Assembly (NCBI GenBank): GCA_963707555.1
Contig: CAVPQM010000010.1
Coordinates: 1-64,000 of the forward strand
Length of the DNA: 64,000 bases
Origin: JAFAFN01 sp963707555
GTDB lineage: Bacteria > Actinomycetota > Acidimicrobiia > Acidimicrobiales > Microtrichaceae
Reading direction: 5' to 3'
Part shown: positions 61,693 to 64,000 of the stretch, one piece after another
Layout: every line of letters begins with the position of its first letter
Position numbering within the stretch: position 1 is the stretch's first letter
Notes under the pieces: model-generated
The model's database searches: none
What the model was told of the DNA's origin: nothing
Seen by the model: only the letters and a program-made list of their open reading frames with translations
Made by a program: the position numbers and the translations under genes

Positions 61693-64000
61693 TCAGCCGG
61701 CCGGTGCGGCCGGCGCGGGATCGTCCCCGAACGAGGTGGCCTGCCGCTTGGAGTAGACGATGCCGCCGAGCACGACCAGGAGTGCCGCTGCGGCGATCGC
61801 GTAGCGGGCGCCGTCGTCGGCCATCGAGAGGATCGCCGGCAGCACGAGCAGCGACACCAGGTTCATGACCTTGATGAGCGGGTTGATCGCGGGCCCTGCG
61901 GTGTCCTTGAACGGGTCGCCGACGGTGTCGCCGATCACGACCGCGGTGTGCACGTCGGAGCCCTTCCCCCCATTGTTGCCCTCTTCGATGTACTTCTTCG
62001 CGTTGTCCCACGCACCGCCTGCGTTCGACAGGAAGTTGGCCATCAGCGCACCGACGACGATCGTCGCCGCGAGGTAGCCGCCGAGGGCGTAGGCGCCGAG
62101 CCCGAAGCCCACCGCGACGGGCATCAGGACCGCGAGCAGCGCAGGGGTGGCGAGCTCGCGCAGCGCCGCTCCCGTGCAGATGTCGATGACCGGTCCGTAG
62201 TCGGGCTTCTCGGTGTAGTCCATGATCCCCGGCTTCTCACGGAACTGACGCCGGACCTCCTGCACCACCGTGCCGGCGGTCCGGCTGACGGCGAGGATGG
62301 CGAGCGACGAGAACATGAAGACCACGACGGCGCCGATCAGCGCGCCGGCGAAGGTCTTCGGATCGGCGATGTTGATCGCGACGGCGTTGAACGCCGCCTC
62401 GATCCCCTCGCCGGTGCGGCCCAGCGCCCCTTCGGCCTCTGCCGCGATGGTCTCGCGGAACGAGGCGAACAGCGCGACCGCGGCGATCACCGCGGAACCG
62501 ATGGCGAACCCCTTGGTGACCGCCTTGGTGGTGTTGCCGACGGTGTCGAGCCCGTCGAGGATGCGCTCGGTGTCGCCGTGGAACTCCCCCGCCATCTCGG
62601 CGATGCCCTGGGCGTTGTCGGCGATGGGCCCGAAGGTGTCCTCGGCCACGACGATCGCCGTGGTCGCGAGCATGCCGATGCCGGTGAGCGCGACCAGGTA
62701 GAACGCGAACAGCGTGCTGCCCCCACCCAGACCGAGCGCGACCAGGATGGCGACGGCGATGGCGACGACCGCCCAGACCGCCGACTCCATCCCGCTCGAG
62801 ATGCCCGAGAGCACCACGGTCGCCGGACCGGTCTTCCCGGCATCGGCGATGTCCTTGACCGGCTTGAACTGACTCGAGGTGTAGTACTGCGTGACCCGGC
62901 TCGCCACCTGGCCGAGCACCACGCCCGCGACGATCGCGGCGAACATCCGGAGCCCGACCTGGTCGACCGACGAGCGAGCGGGGTCGCCGACGTAGCCGAA
63001 GGCGAGCACTGCGGCGCCGACCAGGGCGAGCAGCGAGGCGACGTTGAGGCCGCGGTTGATCGGCTTGAGTGCGTCGGTCTCCTCGGGCCGGGCACGCACC
63101 ACGAACAGGGCGAGCAACGAGGCGAGCAGGCCGACGGCCATCATCGCCAGCGGGAAGATGAGACCCTTCGCCGCGTTGGCGCCCTCGATCCCGATCGCCT
63201 GGAACGCCGTGACGCCCAGGATGATGTTCGCGACGAGCACCACACCGAAGGACTCGAAGAGGTCCGACGCCATGCCGGCGCAGTCGCCGACGTTGTCGCC
63301 GACGTTGTCGGCGATGGTGGCGGGGTTCCGGGGATCGTCCTCGGGGATGCCCGCCTCGATCTTGCCGACGAGGTCGGCGCCGACATCGGCCGCCTTGGTG
63401 AAGATGCCACCACCGACGCGTAGGAACAGCGCCAGGAGCGAACCGCCGAACCCGAAGCCGACCAGGATCGACGACGCCGTGTTCTGGAAGACCATCACGA
63501 TCGTGGTCGCTCCCAGCAGCCCGAGCCCGGCGGTGAACAGCCCGACGGTGCCCCCGGCTCGGAAGGCGACCTGCATGGCGTCGTCCATCCGACCGCTGCG
63601 GGCCGCCGCGGCGGTCCGCACGTTCGCCCTGGTCGCCAGCCACATGCCGAGGAACCCGATGAGACCGGAGAACAGCGCCCCGCCGAGGAAGGCCAGCGTG
63701 CGCCAGAGCCCGGACTGGACCTTGTCGAGTCCGTCGGCTGCGTCGAGGGGGCTCAGCACCTCGGTCGACGTGACGAACACGATCACCGCCAACGGGACCA
63801 CGATGACCAGGATCGTCCGGAACTGGCGCTTGATGTACGCCATCGCTCCGACCTGGACCGCCTCGGCGATCTCGCCCATCGCCTCGGAGCCGGCGTCCTT
63901 CGCGAGGACGCTGCGCATCATCAACCAGCCGGCGACGAGTGCCACCAACGACACTCCGACGCAGAAGCACAACCAGAACCACTCCGAGCTTCCCAACTCG
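61693..64000 (-). CDS. hppA: Membrane proton-pumping pyrophosphatase, 5' end cut or just outside
   Basis: This is an integral membrane pyrophosphatase with about sixteen helices that couples PPi hydrolysis to ion pumping. The visible 767 residues include the substrate site DVGADLVGKIEAGIPEDDPR, ATIADNVGDNVGDCAGMASD and the C-terminal GDTVGDPFKDTAGPAINP. Near residue 488 it reads VGNTTKAVTKGFAIGS: lysine at the key position (rather than alanine) is the signature of K+-independent H+-pumping enzymes. A TTG at 63996 could be the start, but the frame is open to the window edge and an ATG may lie just beyond. It is followed by the CHAD protein gene. Confidence 0.94.
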   Translation of the reverse strand, partial: ELGSSEWFWLCFCVGVSLVALVAGWLMMRSVLAKDAGSEAMGEIAEAVQVGAMAYIKRQFRTILVIVVPLAVIVFVTSTEVLSPLDAADGLDKVQSGLWRTLAFLGGALFSGLIGFLGMWLATRANVRTAAAARSGRMDDAMQVAFRAGGTVGLFTAGLGLLGATTIVMVFQNTASSILVGFGFGGSLLALFLRVGGGIFTKAADVGADLVGKIEAGIPEDDPRNPATIADNVGDNVGDCAGMASDLFESFGVVLVANIILGVTAFQAIGIEGANAAKGLIFPLAMMAVGLLASLLALFVVRARPEETDALKPINRGLNVASLLALVGAAVLAFGYVGDPARSSVDQVGLRMFAAIVAGVVLGQVASRVTQYYTSSQFKPVKDIADAGKTGPATVVLSGISSGMESAVWAVVAIAVAILVALGLGGGSTLFAFYLVALTGIGMLATTAIVVAEDTFGPIADNAQGIAEMAGEFHGDTERILDGLDTVGNTTKAVTKGFAIGSAVIAAVALFASFRETIAAEAEGALGRTGEGIEAAFNAVAINIADPKTFAGALIGAVVVFMFSSLAILAVSRTAGTVVQEVRRQFREKPGIMDYTEKPDYGPVIDICTGAALRELATPALLAVLMPVAVGFGLGAYALGGYLAATIVVGALMANFLSNAGGAWDNAKKYIEEGNNGGKGSDVHTAVVIGDTVGDPFKDTAGPAINPLIKVMNLVSLLVLPAILSMADDGARYAIAAAALLVVLGGIVYSKRQATSFGDDPAPAAPAG

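Noticed and set aside
1..64000. Search for transposases, integrases, phage or plasmid genes and defence systems
   Set aside because: No frame shows DDE, recombinase, restriction, toxin-antitoxin or Cas motifs that I could recognise.

Overview
The window is GC-rich, almost free of non-coding DNA, and reads as an actinobacterial chromosome, most likely class Acidimicrobiia (an Ilumatobacter-like lineage; inferred from gene content, not from a database search). The evidence is a gene order known from Mycobacterium and Streptomyces (eno-ftsB-DUF501-ppx, mazG, mfd, pth-rplY-prs-glmU, ispE-ksgA-tatD), two very small ribosomal proteins described from mycobacterial ribosomes (bS22 and a bL37-like protein), a mycothiol-dependent-isomerase-like protein next to an inositol-phosphate synthase, GTG starts and several likely leaderless starts. 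No transposase, integrase, phage gene or CRISPR array was found.

Layout. 1-9.8 kb: tail of a tRNA-Leu, two unknown proteins, an alkanesulfonate monooxygenase-like flavoenzyme, a glutamine amidotransferase, an alpha/beta hydrolase, an MFS exporter, a lysophospholipid acyltransferase coupled to an SDR protein, a glycosyltransferase and a crotonase. 9.8-13.6 kb: GNAT, then the operon eno-ftsB-DUF501-ppx. 13.7-17.8 kb: OafA-type acyltransferase, cytochrome P450 and a divergent methyltransferase. 17.8-29.7 kb: mycothiol-type isomerase, ino1, mazG, SurA-like lipoprotein, mfd, pth, rplY, prs, glmU and tRNA-Gln. 29.8-37 kb: an exopolysaccharide locus (glycosyltransferase, WbaP-type initiating transferase, CelD-like protein, flippase, Wzz/kinase-like protein). 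37-40 kb: bS22, then ispE-ksgA-small membrane protein-tatD. 40.3-43.2 kb: a very large fusion of O-antigen ligase/polymerase, Wzz and a kinase-like domain, which belongs functionally with the exopolysaccharide locus. 43.2-48.5 kb: nucleoside salvage (purine nucleoside phosphorylase, a phosphohexomutase-family enzyme, deoC, PfkB kinase) with one membrane acyltransferase. 48.6-54.3 kb: DUF4436 protein, flavin split-barrel protein, a 590-bp stem-loop-rich gap, rsmI, DUF192, ychF, a bL37-like protein and a queuosine-precursor transporter. 54.3-64 kb: VOC protein, DmdC-like acyl-CoA dehydrogenase, GT-C-like membrane protein, unknown protein, methyltransferase, CHAD protein and a membrane pyrophosphatase that runs off the right edge.

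What stands out. (1) The 3' CCA of tRNA-Gln shares its A with the ATG of glmU. (2) That GlmU ends after about five left-handed-helix coils and lacks the acetyltransferase active site. (3) One 963-codon frame joins polymerase/ligase, chain-length and kinase-like domains, and both kinase-like domains in the window have lost the Walker A lysine. (4) At five loci the 3' end of a gene, stop codon included or nearly so, is echoed in tandem just downstream. (5) Nine apparent frameshifts are all explained by one extra G or C in a short run, and seven lie in the first 7 kb. This points to consensus errors rather than decayed genes, so those genes are annotated as intact with a note.
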